Of a DNA stretch of 64,000 nucleotides, positions 28,762 to 37,494 are shown piece by piece. The position numbers and the translations under genes were made by a program. This stretch comes from Caulobacteraceae bacterium (GTDB lineage: Bacteria; Pseudomonadota; Alphaproteobacteria; Caulobacterales; Caulobacteraceae). Location: the NCBI GenBank assembly GCA_025450315.1, contig JANWHQ010000045.1, forward strand, positions 1 through 64,000, written 5' to 3'. The notes beneath the pieces are model-generated. The model was not told the DNA's origin. It worked only from the letters and a program-made list of their open reading frames with translations, and ran no database searches. Each line of letters begins with the position of its first letter. Positions within the stretch are counted from its first letter, which is position 1.

Positions 28762-29561
28762 GATGGCTCGCCGCCCTTCCGATCCTGGCGCTGTTGGCCG
28801 CCTGCCAGGTGCAGCCGAAGGTCTTGAAGGTCTGCGCCGATCCCAACGACATGCCGTTCTCGAATTCGCATCGGGACGGATTCGAGAACAAGATCGCCGA
28901 ACTGGTCGCTCGGGACCTGCATCGGCGCGTGGACTATTATTGGTGGCCGCAATGGCGCGGCTATGTGCGCAAGACCCTGAACGCCGGCCAATGCGATCTC
29001 TGGCCGGGCGTCGCCAGCCAGCTGGAGATGCTGGCGACCACCCGCCCGTACTACCGGTCGACCTATGTGTTCGTGACGCGAAAGGATCGCGGCCTCGACA
29101 TCTCGTCGTTCGACGATCCGCGGCTCCGGCGGCTGAAGATCGGCGTGCAGATGATCGGCAACGATTCCACCAACACGCCGCCCACCTTCGCCCTCGCCCG
29201 CCGCGGCATCACCCGCAACGTGCGCGGGTTCATGGTGTATGGCGACTACAACAAGCCCGATCCGCAGGCGCCGATCGTCAAGGCGGTGGAGGACGGCGAC
29301 GTCGACGTGGGCGTGGTCTGGGGACCGCTCGCCGGCTACTTCGCCTCCCGCTCCAAGGTCTCTCTCGCCATCGCGCCCGTGCATCCCTGGCTGGACGGTC
29401 CCAACATGCCCATGGTGTTCGACATCTCCATGGGCGTGCGCAAGTCGGACGTGGCGCTGAAGCGCCGGATCGACCTCATCCTCAGGCGGGAGGCTCCCCG
29501 GATCAGGGCCATCCTCGACAGCTATGGCGTGCCTGGACCTCCGCCGGAGGCCCAGGGCTGA
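28758..29561 (+). CDS. quinoprotein dehydrogenase-associated periplasmic substrate-binding protein (XoxJ-like)
   Basis: LKVCADPNDMPFSNSHRDGFENKIAELVARDL..VDYYWWPQWRGYVRKTLNAGQCDLWPGV. Confidence 0.88.
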   Translation: MRWLAALPILALLAACQVQPKVLKVCADPNDMPFSNSHRDGFENKIAELVARDLHRRVDYYWWPQWRGYVRKTLNAGQCDLWPGVASQLEMLATTRPYYRSTYVFVTRKDRGLDISSFDDPRLRRLKIGVQMIGNDSTNTPPTFALARRGITRNVRGFMVYGDYNKPDPQAPIVKAVEDGDVDVGVVWGPLAGYFASRSKVSLAIAPVHPWLDGPNMPMVFDISMGVRKSDVALKRRIDLILRREAPRIRAILDSYGVPGPPPEAQG

Positions 29562-29568
29562 GCCGGCC

Positions 29569-30090
29569 TCAGTGGGCGGCCTGCAGGCCCTTCTGGCTGC
29601 GCAGCTCCAGATATCGGTCCAGGGTGGGCAGCATGTGGGCGTGCAGCCACTCGGCCATCGCCCGCTCTTCGGCCAGGCAGCTCTCGAGCAAGGGAACGGC
29701 CCGTTCCTGCGCCGCCTTTTCCGCCAGGGCGATCATGCCCTCGTAGGCGCAGATCTCGTATTCGGCCAGGCCGTAGGTGGCCATGCTGGTCTTGAGGATG
29801 TCGTCCTCGAGCCCGCCGGTCATCAGGCCGGTCAAGCCTCCCATCACCGACATGGCGCTGTCCTTGAGCGAGGAGGCGTCCTCGCCCATGGCGCCGAGGA
29901 CCTCTTCGAGCCGACGCATCTCGTTGTCCTTGTCGACAAGGTGGGCGCGCTGGCGACTCTTGGCTTCGGGATAGTCATCGAGCCTGTCGATGACGCGCTC
30001 GATCATTGTCTTGGCGTTCTTCTGGATCGCGTGAAGGTTGCGAGCTTCGCTCGCCAGCAGATGGCCAGCAATTCCCTGAACGCCAGACAT
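29569..30090 (-). CDS. DUF892 ferritin-like protein
   Basis: DNEMRRLEEVLGAMGEDASSLKDS...ATYGLAEYEICAYEGMIALAEKA..ERAVPLLESCLAEERAMAEWL. Confidence 0.85.
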   Translation of the reverse strand: MSGVQGIAGHLLASEARNLHAIQKNAKTMIERVIDRLDDYPEAKSRQRAHLVDKDNEMRRLEEVLGAMGEDASSLKDSAMSVMGGLTGLMTGGLEDDILKTSMATYGLAEYEICAYEGMIALAEKAAQERAVPLLESCLAEERAMAEWLHAHMLPTLDRYLELRSQKGLQAAH

Positions 30091-30165
30091 GGTTACTCCT
30101 TTCGACAAACACGGGCCAAGGGTCTGGCCGGGCCGGCGACGATGGCGGTTGGGGCATGCCTTCCA

Positions 30166-30191
30166 AACCCATTCAGAGGGTCGGCCGTTCC
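30166..30191 (-). promoter_or_regulatory. EcfG-like promoter candidate GGAAC-N18-GTTT upstream of DUF892 gene
   Basis: reverse strand GGAAC ggccgaccctctgaatgg GTTT, about 75 nt from start. Confidence 0.45.
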
Positions 30192-30216
30192 CCAGAACCG
30201 CCGCCGTCGACCTCCG

Positions 30217-30789
30217 CTAGACGCGGTCGGAGGCCTGGTCCGGACCCGTCGGAGCCGCGCCCTCATCGACCGGCTCGCCGTGCTCGAGCTCGACGCCCTT
30301 GAAGCTGCGGGTCTCGGGCGTGGGCAGGCCGCCGGCCTTGATCTGGGCCAGCACCTCCTGCTTGCGCGCGGCCATCTGCTGGCCCAGGGCGTCCATGTCG
30401 AGCTCGGCCTTGCGGGCCTGGGCGAACAGGCCCTCGGCGGGCTTCTCCTCTTCCTTGACGTGGTGCTGGATCTGCTCGGACAGCACCTTGACCTTGGCGT
30501 CGTAGAACGCTTCGTCCGGGCCGCCCGCCTCGATCTCGGCGATCAGCACCTTGGCGCCGTCGTGCTCGACGTAGGATTCCTCGAGCAGGTCTTCCTCCGC
30601 CTTGCCCTTGCAGGCCGGGTAGAAGATCTCCTCCTCGATGATCGTGTGCACCGTCAGCTCGGTGCAGATCTCCTTGGCGAGGCTTTCCTTCTGCGCCTTG
30701 CCGCGGGCGCTTTCGAACTTCTCGAACAGGCCCTCGACCTTGCGGTGGTCGGCCTTCAGCAGGGCGATGGCGTCGGGTTGGTCGGCCAT
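30217..30789 (-). CDS. hemerythrin HHE domain protein
   Basis: DAIALLKADHRKVEGLFEKFE...VHTIIEEEIFYPACKG...EHDGAKVLIAEIE..HVKEEE. Confidence 0.92.
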   Translation of the reverse strand: MADQPDAIALLKADHRKVEGLFEKFESARGKAQKESLAKEICTELTVHTIIEEEIFYPACKGKAEEDLLEESYVEHDGAKVLIAEIEAGGPDEAFYDAKVKVLSEQIQHHVKEEEKPAEGLFAQARKAELDMDALGQQMAARKQEVLAQIKAGGLPTPETRSFKGVELEHGEPVDEGAAPTGPDQASDRV

Positions 30790-30882
30790 GGGAATCTCCG
30801 TCGGATGGGGGCCGCGGGATGCGGGACGACGACTAAAGCCGGAGCCCTCGCGATCCGTTCCCCGGCGCTCGCGGGCCCGGAC

Positions 30883-31182
30883 TCAGGCTCCGTTTTCGGC
30901 CTTGCCGAACACCTTGCGCAGTTCGTCCTTGGCGTCCTCCAGCACCCGCTTGCGCCCCTCCGGCAGGTTCTTGCCCGCGCGGTTGATGTAGAAGGTCAGC
31001 ATCGACATGGCCGAGCGGAACGGCGAGGCCTTGCGGCGGTGGCTGTGCTCGGCCGACTGCTTCAGCGACAGGGCCACGCGGTGCGGATCGCTGGAGCGGA
31101 ACACCTCGGGCTCGAGGTCCAGAGCGTCGCTGTGCTCGGTGACATCGGCGGACCAGTTGCTGGCCTTGCGGCGAGCGGTCAT
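30883..31182 (-). CDS. DUF3175-like protein
   Basis: WSADVTEHSDALDLEPEVF...DPHRVALSLKQSAEHSHRRKASPFRSAMSMLTFYINRAGKNL. Confidence 0.82.
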   Translation of the reverse strand: MTARRKASNWSADVTEHSDALDLEPEVFRSSDPHRVALSLKQSAEHSHRRKASPFRSAMSMLTFYINRAGKNLPEGRKRVLEDAKDELRKVFGKAENGA

Positions 31183-31215
31183 GGCTGCCTCCGGATGCGT
31201 GGGTCTCGCCCTCAA

Positions 31216-31240
31216 AACGGGGGTCCGGACCCGCCGTTCC
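31216..31240 (-). promoter_or_regulatory. EcfG-like promoter candidate GGAAC-N16-CGTTTT upstream of DUF3175 gene
   Basis: reverse strand GGAAC ggcgggtccggacccc CGTTTT; exact spacing. Confidence 0.6.
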
Positions 31241-31539
31241 GCCTCAAGCGCGGGCTTGGCGGGAAACTTCCCCTCACCCGCCGCGTCCCAGGCGCGAAGG
31301 CCGATGTCCGGGTCTCCGCCGCGCTGAAGACCCTGCGCCGCGGGTCGAGCCGGCAAGATTCCCTCGCGGGTGCGGTGAACTGGCCGATGCCGGACGCGGG
31401 CGAGGCCACGCCGACCTCGCCTCGCTCTTCAAGGCCCTCGGCGGAGGCCGGAGCGCCGGGTGACCGCAGCGCAGGCCTGAACCTTGGGCGGCTCCGACCA
31501 TTTCAACCCTGACGGATTCTCTTCGGGCTTGGCGGTGGA

Positions 31540-32544
31540 ATGAGCGCGCGCTCCCAGGAAGCGATCTTCGTGCGGCGGGTGCTGATCGTGCTGGCGTTCG
31601 GCGTCGGGGTGCTGGCGCTCTGGCGGCTGCGCACGGTCGAGCTTCTGCTGTTCGGCGCGATCCTGGCCGGCGTGTTCTTCGACGCCCTGGCCCAAGTGCT
31701 GGTCCGGCGCCTGCGCCTGCCACGGGGCTGGGCCCTGGCCGCGGCGGCGGCCGGCTCGACCCTGATCGCCGTGGGCGCCATCGCCTTCTTCGGCATCCGT
31801 TTCGAGGCCCAGGTGGCCGAACTGATCGCCGGCCTGCCGCCCGCATGGGCGCGCCTGCGCCAGAACCTGGGCGCCACGCCCCTGGGCGGACTGGCGCTCA
31901 GGACCATCGACCAGCTCCAGGCCACGCCGGGCGGTCAGATCCTCTCGCATGTGCGGACCTATGCCGTGTCGGCGGGCGTGGCGGTGATGGGGACGATCCT
32001 GGTGACGGTCGCCGGCCTCTATCTGGCCGCCCAGCCCAAGACCTATCGGGGCGGCCTGCTGCACCTGCTGGCCGCCGACGAGCGCCCCTCTGTCGCGCGC
32101 TTCCTGTCCGACGCGGGCGCGATGCTGCGGCGCTGGCTGCTGGCCCAGGCCACGGCCATGACGGTGATCGGCCTGGCGACGGGGATCAGCTTCTGGCTCC
32201 TGGGCGTGCCGGCGCCGGCGGCCCTGGGCGTGCTGGCCGGCATCGGCGAATTCATCCCCATGGTGGGGGTCATCATCGCCTCCGCCCCGGCCCTGGTGCT
32301 GGCCGCGACCCACGGCTGGCCCACCGCCGGCTGGACGCTCGCGGTGCTGGTGGTGATCCACCAGCTGGACGGCAATCTGCTGCAACCGCTGCTGCAGAAG
32401 GGTATGGTCTCGATCCCGCCGGTGCTGAGCCTGTTCGCCATCGTCGGATTCGGAGCCTTCTTCGGCGTCCTGGGCGTGCTGTTCGCCGCGCCCCTGACCA
32501 TCGTCTGCATCACGGCGGCGCGGACCTGGCGCGCGGAGCTCTGA
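31540..32544 (+). CDS. AI-2E family (PerM-like) transporter
   Basis: polytopic; GVPAPAALGVLAGIGEFIPMVGVIIASAPALVLA, VIHQLDGNLLQPLLQK. Confidence 0.9.
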   Translation: MSARSQEAIFVRRVLIVLAFGVGVLALWRLRTVELLLFGAILAGVFFDALAQVLVRRLRLPRGWALAAAAAGSTLIAVGAIAFFGIRFEAQVAELIAGLPPAWARLRQNLGATPLGGLALRTIDQLQATPGGQILSHVRTYAVSAGVAVMGTILVTVAGLYLAAQPKTYRGGLLHLLAADERPSVARFLSDAGAMLRRWLLAQATAMTVIGLATGISFWLLGVPAPAALGVLAGIGEFIPMVGVIIASAPALVLAATHGWPTAGWTLAVLVVIHQLDGNLLQPLLQKGMVSIPPVLSLFAIVGFGAFFGVLGVLFAAPLTIVCITAARTWRAEL

Positions 32545-32617
32545 AACCGCGCGGAGGCGACGGCGCGATCCGATCCCGCGGCCAGGCGTTCTAAGCCCAC
32601 TCACCTCGCGAGGCCTC

Positions 32618-34144
32618 ATGCCCGACCCTCCGCCCACCGAGACCGAGCTGAAGAACCTGCTGGGCCAGGACGCCGAACCGCGCCTGGTCGACCAGGCGGG
32701 CCTGTCGCCGCCGGAAAAGGTCCGGACCCTGCGCTCCACCTCCTTCGACACCCCTGGCTGGCGGCTGCGCCAGCGCGGCCTGGCGCTGCGGCTGCGCGAG
32801 GACGGCGAGAGCCTGGTCCAGACGCTGAAACAGGCGGCGGGCCCGGGCGGACTGGCGCGCGGCGAATGGGAGAACGCGATCACCAGCCGGCGTCCCGACC
32901 TGGCCGCCCTGGCCAACACCCCCGCGGCGGGCGTCCTGGGCGGCGACGAGGACGAGCTGGAGCCGGTGTTCCTGACCACCGTCGAGCGACGCACGCGCCT
33001 GTGCCGGGAAGGCGGCAGCCTGATCGAAGTCGCCATCGACGTCGGCGAGATCTCGGCGGGCGACCGGCGGCAGCCGATCCGCGAGATGGAGCTGGAGCTG
33101 AAGCGCGGCGACAGCGGCGCGCTGTTCCGCCTGGCCCACAGGCTGGCCGACGGCGCCGACATGCGGCTGTCCTTCGAGAGCAAATCCGAACGCGGCTATC
33201 GGCTCGCCGACGACACAGTCCTGGAGCCCCGAAGCGCGGCGCCCTTCGCGCTGCGGCCGCAGGCCACGGCGGGCGAGGCGTTCAAGGGGCTGGCCCTGAG
33301 CTGCCTGGCCCAGGCCTGCGCCAACGCCGAGATCCTGCGCGAACAGCCCAGGCCCGAGGCCCTGCACCAGCTTCGCGTCGCCATGCGCCGCCTGCGCGCC
33401 CTGACCAAGGCCTACGAACCGATGCTCGGCCAGGGCGAAGGCCTGCTGGTGGAGGCCGAGCTCAAGTGGCTGGCCGGCGAACTCGACGCGGCCCGCGACC
33501 TGGACGTGTTCATCGCCAGCGCCTTCCGGCCCGCCACGGCCGCCCTCGCCGAACAGGACTTCGCGGCCCTCGGCCAGCAGCTGCTGAAGGCGCAGACCGC
33601 CGCCTACGCCAAGGCCCAGGCGGCCGTGCGCTCGCCCCGCTGCGCGGCGCTCTGGCTGGAAGCGGCGGGCTGGATCGAAGCGGGCGGCTGGACCCGCGCC
33701 AGCGATCTTCCCACGGCGACCCTCCGCGACCAGCCGGCCGCGGACTTCGCCGCCCAGGCGCTGGACCACCTGCGCAAGGTGGTGCGCAAGCGTGGGCGCC
33801 GCTTCGCCGTCCTGGACGCCCGGGGCCGTCACAAGCTGCGCATCCGGGCCAAGCGCATCAGATATGTCGCCGAATTCTTCGCGCCCCTGTTCGACGAGGC
33901 CAGGGGCCGTGGCCGGTTCCTGAAGCGCCTGAAGGCGATGCAGTCGGCGCTGGGCGAGCTGAACGACGTGGCCGTGGCGCGCACCCGCCTGCCGGCCGAG
34001 GCCGGTCTCAGGGCGCCGGCGGTGACCTTTGGCGCCGGGCGTGTGGTCGGCTGGCGCGAACGCGACGAGCGCCGCGAGCTGAAGGCCGCCAGGACGAAGG
34101 TCGAAGCCTTCTGCGGCGAGCCGCCGTTCTGGCGCGCCGGCTAA
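32618..34144 (+). CDS. CYTH and CHAD domain protein (putative inorganic triphosphatase)
   Basis: ETELK CYTH start, TSFDTPGWRLRQRGLALRLRE; CHAD: EALHQLRVAMRRLRALTKAY, HKLRIRAKRIRYVAEFF. Confidence 0.9.
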   Translation: MPDPPPTETELKNLLGQDAEPRLVDQAGLSPPEKVRTLRSTSFDTPGWRLRQRGLALRLREDGESLVQTLKQAAGPGGLARGEWENAITSRRPDLAALANTPAAGVLGGDEDELEPVFLTTVERRTRLCREGGSLIEVAIDVGEISAGDRRQPIREMELELKRGDSGALFRLAHRLADGADMRLSFESKSERGYRLADDTVLEPRSAAPFALRPQATAGEAFKGLALSCLAQACANAEILREQPRPEALHQLRVAMRRLRALTKAYEPMLGQGEGLLVEAELKWLAGELDAARDLDVFIASAFRPATAALAEQDFAALGQQLLKAQTAAYAKAQAAVRSPRCAALWLEAAGWIEAGGWTRASDLPTATLRDQPAADFAAQALDHLRKVVRKRGRRFAVLDARGRHKLRIRAKRIRYVAEFFAPLFDEARGRGRFLKRLKAMQSALGELNDVAVARTRLPAEAGLRAPAVTFGAGRVVGWRERDERRELKAARTKVEAFCGEPPFWRAG

Positions 34145-34939
34145 GCCGTCCGCAGCGCGGGGGCGTCCAGCAGCTTCTCGATCCGGATCGGCAGGTCGCG
34201 GACGCGCACACCAGTGGCGTGGAACACGGCGTTGGCCACCGCCGCGTTCATGCCGACGTTGCCCAGCTCGCCGATGCCCTTGATGCCCAAGGCGTTCACC
34301 TGATGGTCCTGCTCGGGCAGCATGATCACCTCGATCTCGCCGATGTCGGCGTTCACCGGGATCAGATAGTCGGCCAGGTCGTCGTTGACGTAGCGGGCCG
34401 AGCGCGGGTCGATCTGGGTGGCCTCGAACAGGGCCGCGGAAATCCCCCAGATCATGCCGCCCATAAGCTGGCTGCGCGCCGCCAGGGGATTGACGATGGT
34501 CCCCGCGGCGAACGCGCCGGTGGCGCGCGGGACGCGCACCTCGCCGGTGAGCGAATGCACCCGCGTCTCCACGAACTGGGCGCCGCCGCCGCCAGGGTCA
34601 GGCAGCCCAGCACCCGGCGGCCATCGACCAGCACGGTGCAGGCCCCGCACTGGCCATGATCGCAGCCCTTCTTGGAACCGGTCAGGCCGAGATGGTCGCG
34701 CAGGGCGTCCAGCAGCGAGACGCGCGGATCCAGCGACAGCCGATGGGCCTGGCCGTTGGCGGTCAGCTCGACGTTGATCCGGGACGGGCGCGCGGATTTG
34801 GCGGAGGGCGCGGCGCGCGGATTTGGCGGCGGCGCCCATCAGGGCCGCTCCGGCGGCGCCGGCGCCCCCCCGCGGCGAGCAGGCTGCGGCGGTTGAACAG
34901 GCCGGGCTCCGGAAACGCATCGTGGGGCTCGCTGGGCAT
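34141..34939 (-). pseudogene. fused remnant: paoA-like [2Fe-2S] subunit N-terminus joined to paoC-like molybdopterin subunit C-terminus, frameshifted
   Basis: Tat-like NRRSLLAAGG and, in another frame, [30 protein letters not shown], then [57 protein letters not shown]. Confidence 0.85.
34787..34829. repeat. 18-bp direct repeat GGCGCGCGGATTTGGCGG at 25-bp period
   Basis: copies at 34787-34804 and 34812-34829 inside the paoA-like remnant. Confidence 0.85.
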
Positions 34940-35013
34940 GCAGACCGGGAGGCGCTGGACGAAACCTGCCTACAGGAACTCGCCAGCGGCGACAGGGTTC
35001 GCCGCCGCCCGCC

Positions 35014-35937
35014 TCAGGGCTGTCCGCCGCCGCCGGCGGCGCCGTAAATCTGGCCGGTGGCGTAACTGGCGTCGGACGCGGCGAGCTGGACGTAGATCGA
35101 GCCCAGCTCCGCTGGCTGGCCCGGCCGGCCCAGGGGGGTCTGGCCGCCGAACTTCTCCAGCTTCTCCTGGCTGGCGCCGCCCGACACCTGCAGCGGCGTC
35201 CAGATCGGGCCGGGGGCGACGCCGTTCACCCGGATGCCCTTGGGCCCCAGCTGCTTGGCCAGCGATTTGACGTAGTTCATCGTCGCCGCCTTGGTCTGGG
35301 CATAGTCGTAGAGATCGGGCGAGGGGTCGTAGGCCTGCTCGGACGCCGTCGCGATGATCGCGGCGCCGGGCTTCAGGTGCGGCAGCGCCGCCTTCAGGAT
35401 CCAGAACGGCGCGTAGATGTTGGTCTTGATGGTGGCGTCGAAGTCCTCGCTGGAGATGTCGAGGATGGAGTCGTGCGCCTGCTGGCGCGCGGCGTTGCAG
35501 ACCACGATGTCCAGCCCGCCCAGACGCTCGACCGCCTGGCCCACCAGCCTCTGGCAGAAGGCCTCGTCGCGCAGGTCGCCCGGGATCGGCGCCGCCACCC
35601 GACCCTCGGCCTCGATCAGCTCGACCACCTCGCGGGCGTCGGGCTCTTCGGTCGGAAAGTAGTTGAGGGCCACGTCCGCGCCTTCGCGCGAGAAGGCGAT
35701 GGCGGCGGCCCGCCCCATGCCCGAATCCCCGCCGGTGATCAGCGCCTTGCGGCCCTTCAGCCGGCCCGAGCCGCGATAGCTGGTCTCGCCATGGTCCGGA
35801 CGCGGCTGCATGTCGCGGGCCAGGCCGGGCCAGGGCTGGGACTGCCTGGGAAACGGCGGCTGGGGATAGCGGGTGGTGGGGTCCTCGAGCGCGCCAGCGC
35901 CGCCCACCGCCGAAAAGGTCCGATTGTCGCCGTCCAT
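35014..35937 (-). CDS. SDR family oxidoreductase (YhdF/general-stress type)
   Basis: ALITGGDSGMGRAAAIAFSREGADVALNYFPTEEPDAREVVELIE, YAQTKAATMNYVKSLAKQL, ATGQIYGAAGG. Confidence 0.93.
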   Translation of the reverse strand: MDGDNRTFSAVGGAGALEDPTTRYPQPPFPRQSQPWPGLARDMQPRPDHGETSYRGSGRLKGRKALITGGDSGMGRAAAIAFSREGADVALNYFPTEEPDAREVVELIEAEGRVAAPIPGDLRDEAFCQRLVGQAVERLGGLDIVVCNAARQQAHDSILDISSEDFDATIKTNIYAPFWILKAALPHLKPGAAIIATASEQAYDPSPDLYDYAQTKAATMNYVKSLAKQLGPKGIRVNGVAPGPIWTPLQVSGGASQEKLEKFGGQTPLGRPGQPAELGSIYVQLAASDASYATGQIYGAAGGGGQP

Positions 35938-35966
35938 CACAGGCCTCCGAAGCTGAGACACCTGCA

Positions 35967-35991
35967 AACGGGCCGTCGGCGGATTTGTTTC
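35967..35991 (-). promoter_or_regulatory. EcfG-like promoter candidate GAAAC-N16-CGTT upstream of SDR
   Basis: reverse strand GAAAC aaatccgccgacggcc CGTTTG; one mismatch to GGAAC. Confidence 0.5.
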
Positions 35992-36022
35992 TGACCTCGG
36001 GCCGCGGTCGGCGGAATCTGCT

Positions 36023-36047
36023 GAAACCGCGGGCGGCCGCGCTCGTT
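36023..36047 (+). promoter_or_regulatory. EcfG-like promoter candidate GAAAC-N16-CGTT upstream of KGG-like gene
   Basis: GAAAC cgcgggcggccgcgct CGTTC, 31 nt before ATG 36079. Confidence 0.5.
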
Positions 36048-36078
36048 CATCCCGCACGACCGCAAGGAGGAACCCGCC

Positions 36079-36375
36079 ATGCCTCAGGGCGACAAGAGCA
36101 GCTACACCGACAAGCAGAAGCGCAAGGCTGAGCATATCGAAGAGGGCTACGAGGATCGCGGCGTCAGTCACGCGGAAGCCGAGCGGCGGGCCTGGGCCAC
36201 GGTCAACAAGGAGTCGGGCGGCGGCAAGAAGTCCGGCTCGGGCCGCGGCAAGACCGAAAGCCACGCCTCGTCGCGCAAGGGCGGCCACAAGGGCGGCTCC
36301 AGCCAGTCGCACGCCAGCCGCTCGGCGGCGGCCAAGAAGGGCTGGGAGACCCGCGGCCACGAGACCCACCACTGA
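36079..36375 (+). CDS. small basic KGG-rich stress-type protein (often annotated plasmid stabilization protein)
   Basis: DKQKRKAEHIEEGYEDRGVSHAEAERRAWATVNKESGGGKKSGSG. Confidence 0.75.
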   Translation: MPQGDKSSYTDKQKRKAEHIEEGYEDRGVSHAEAERRAWATVNKESGGGKKSGSGRGKTESHASSRKGGHKGGSSQSHASRSAAAKKGWETRGHETHH

Positions 36376-36384
36376 GCGCGTGAC

Positions 36385-36825
36385 ATGAAATCGAAGGAGG
36401 TCTTCGCCGACGGCGGCCTGCGCACCTACGTGCTGATCCTCGATCAGGGCGAGGAGGCCTTCGGGTCCATCACCGCCTTCGCCGAGACGCAGGGCGTGCA
36501 CGCCGCCTCGCTCACCGCCATCGGAGCCTTCGAGCGGGCCACGGTCGGCTGGTTCGACCTGGAGGCCAAGACCTACCGGCCGATCGAGGTGGACGAGCAG
36601 TGCGAGGCCCTCAGCCTCCTGGGCGACATCGCCGTGGGCGACGACGGCCGGCCCAGCGTCCACATCCATGCCGTCCTGGGCGTGCGGGACGGCTCCACGC
36701 GCGGCGGGCATCTGCTGAGGGCCAAGGTGCGGCCCACGCTGGAGGTCACCGTGGTAGAGACCCCGGCCCATCTGCGCCGCCGCAAGCGGCCGGACCTTGG
36801 GATCGCCCTGATCGATCCCGGCTGA
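36385..36825 (+). CDS. PPC (DUF296) domain protein
   Basis: YVLILDQGEEAFGSITAFAETQGVHAASLTAIGAFERATVGWFD, SVHIHAVLGVRDGSTRGGHLLRAKVRPTLEVTV. Confidence 0.88.
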   Translation: MKSKEVFADGGLRTYVLILDQGEEAFGSITAFAETQGVHAASLTAIGAFERATVGWFDLEAKTYRPIEVDEQCEALSLLGDIAVGDDGRPSVHIHAVLGVRDGSTRGGHLLRAKVRPTLEVTVVETPAHLRRRKRPDLGIALIDPG

Positions 36826-36849
36826 GCCTCACTTCTGGCGCGGCGGATC

Positions 36850-37365
36850 TCAATCGGCCAGGCCGTCGCTCAGCATCTCCAGGCTGCAGCGCAGGCAGGC
36901 CACGCGCACGGCCCCGCGGCCGATGTCGCCGAAGTGCTCCTCGCGATGAGCCGTGGGCCGCCCGGCCCTCTTGACCGCGACATGCACGAGGCCCGGCTCC
37001 TCGCCGGGCGCCCCCCGGCCCGCGAAGCCGGTCACCGCGACCGCGATCTGGGCCCCGGCGGCGGCCAGCGCGCCCTCCGCCATGGCGCGCGCCACGGTCT
37101 CGGAGACGGCGCCGAAGCGGCGCAGATCCGCGGCGCTGACCCCCAGCATCTCCTGCTTGGACCGCTCGGAATAGACCACGAAACCCCGTTCGAAGGCGTG
37201 GGCGTAACCATCGACGTCGGTGAGTAGCGAGGCGAGCAGGCCCCCGGTGCAGCTCTCCGCCGTGGCCAGGGTGAGATCGGCGGCGCAGGCGCGCTTCAGC
37301 ACCGCCTCGGCCAGCGCCGACACCTCGGCCGGAACCGCTGCGTCCAGGGTTTCAGCTGCGGACAT
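36850..37365 (-). CDS. CinA C-terminal family (nicotinamide-nucleotide amidohydrolase)
   Basis: TLATAESCTGGLLASLLTDVDG..FERGFVVYSERSKQEMLGV, AVTGFAGRGAPGEEPGLVHVAV. Confidence 0.9.
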   Translation of the reverse strand: MSAAETLDAAVPAEVSALAEAVLKRACAADLTLATAESCTGGLLASLLTDVDGYAHAFERGFVVYSERSKQEMLGVSAADLRRFGAVSETVARAMAEGALAAAGAQIAVAVTGFAGRGAPGEEPGLVHVAVKRAGRPTAHREEHFGDIGRGAVRVACLRCSLEMLSDGLAD

Positions 37366-37494
37366 CGGCGCCTCCCACAAGCGTTTCGAGCCTAAAGCCG
37401 CCGAGCGGCGGAACTGTTCCGGTTGCGGAGGGATCGGCGGGAGCGCCCACCAGCCCGGGCGCGTTGTCACCACGTCTCAGAAGGAGGCTTGGAA

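Noticed and set aside
31263-31287. GAAAC-N16-CGTC upstream of the AI-2E transporter
   Set aside because: Two deviations from consensus and about 250 nt from the start; not counted as an EcfG-like site.
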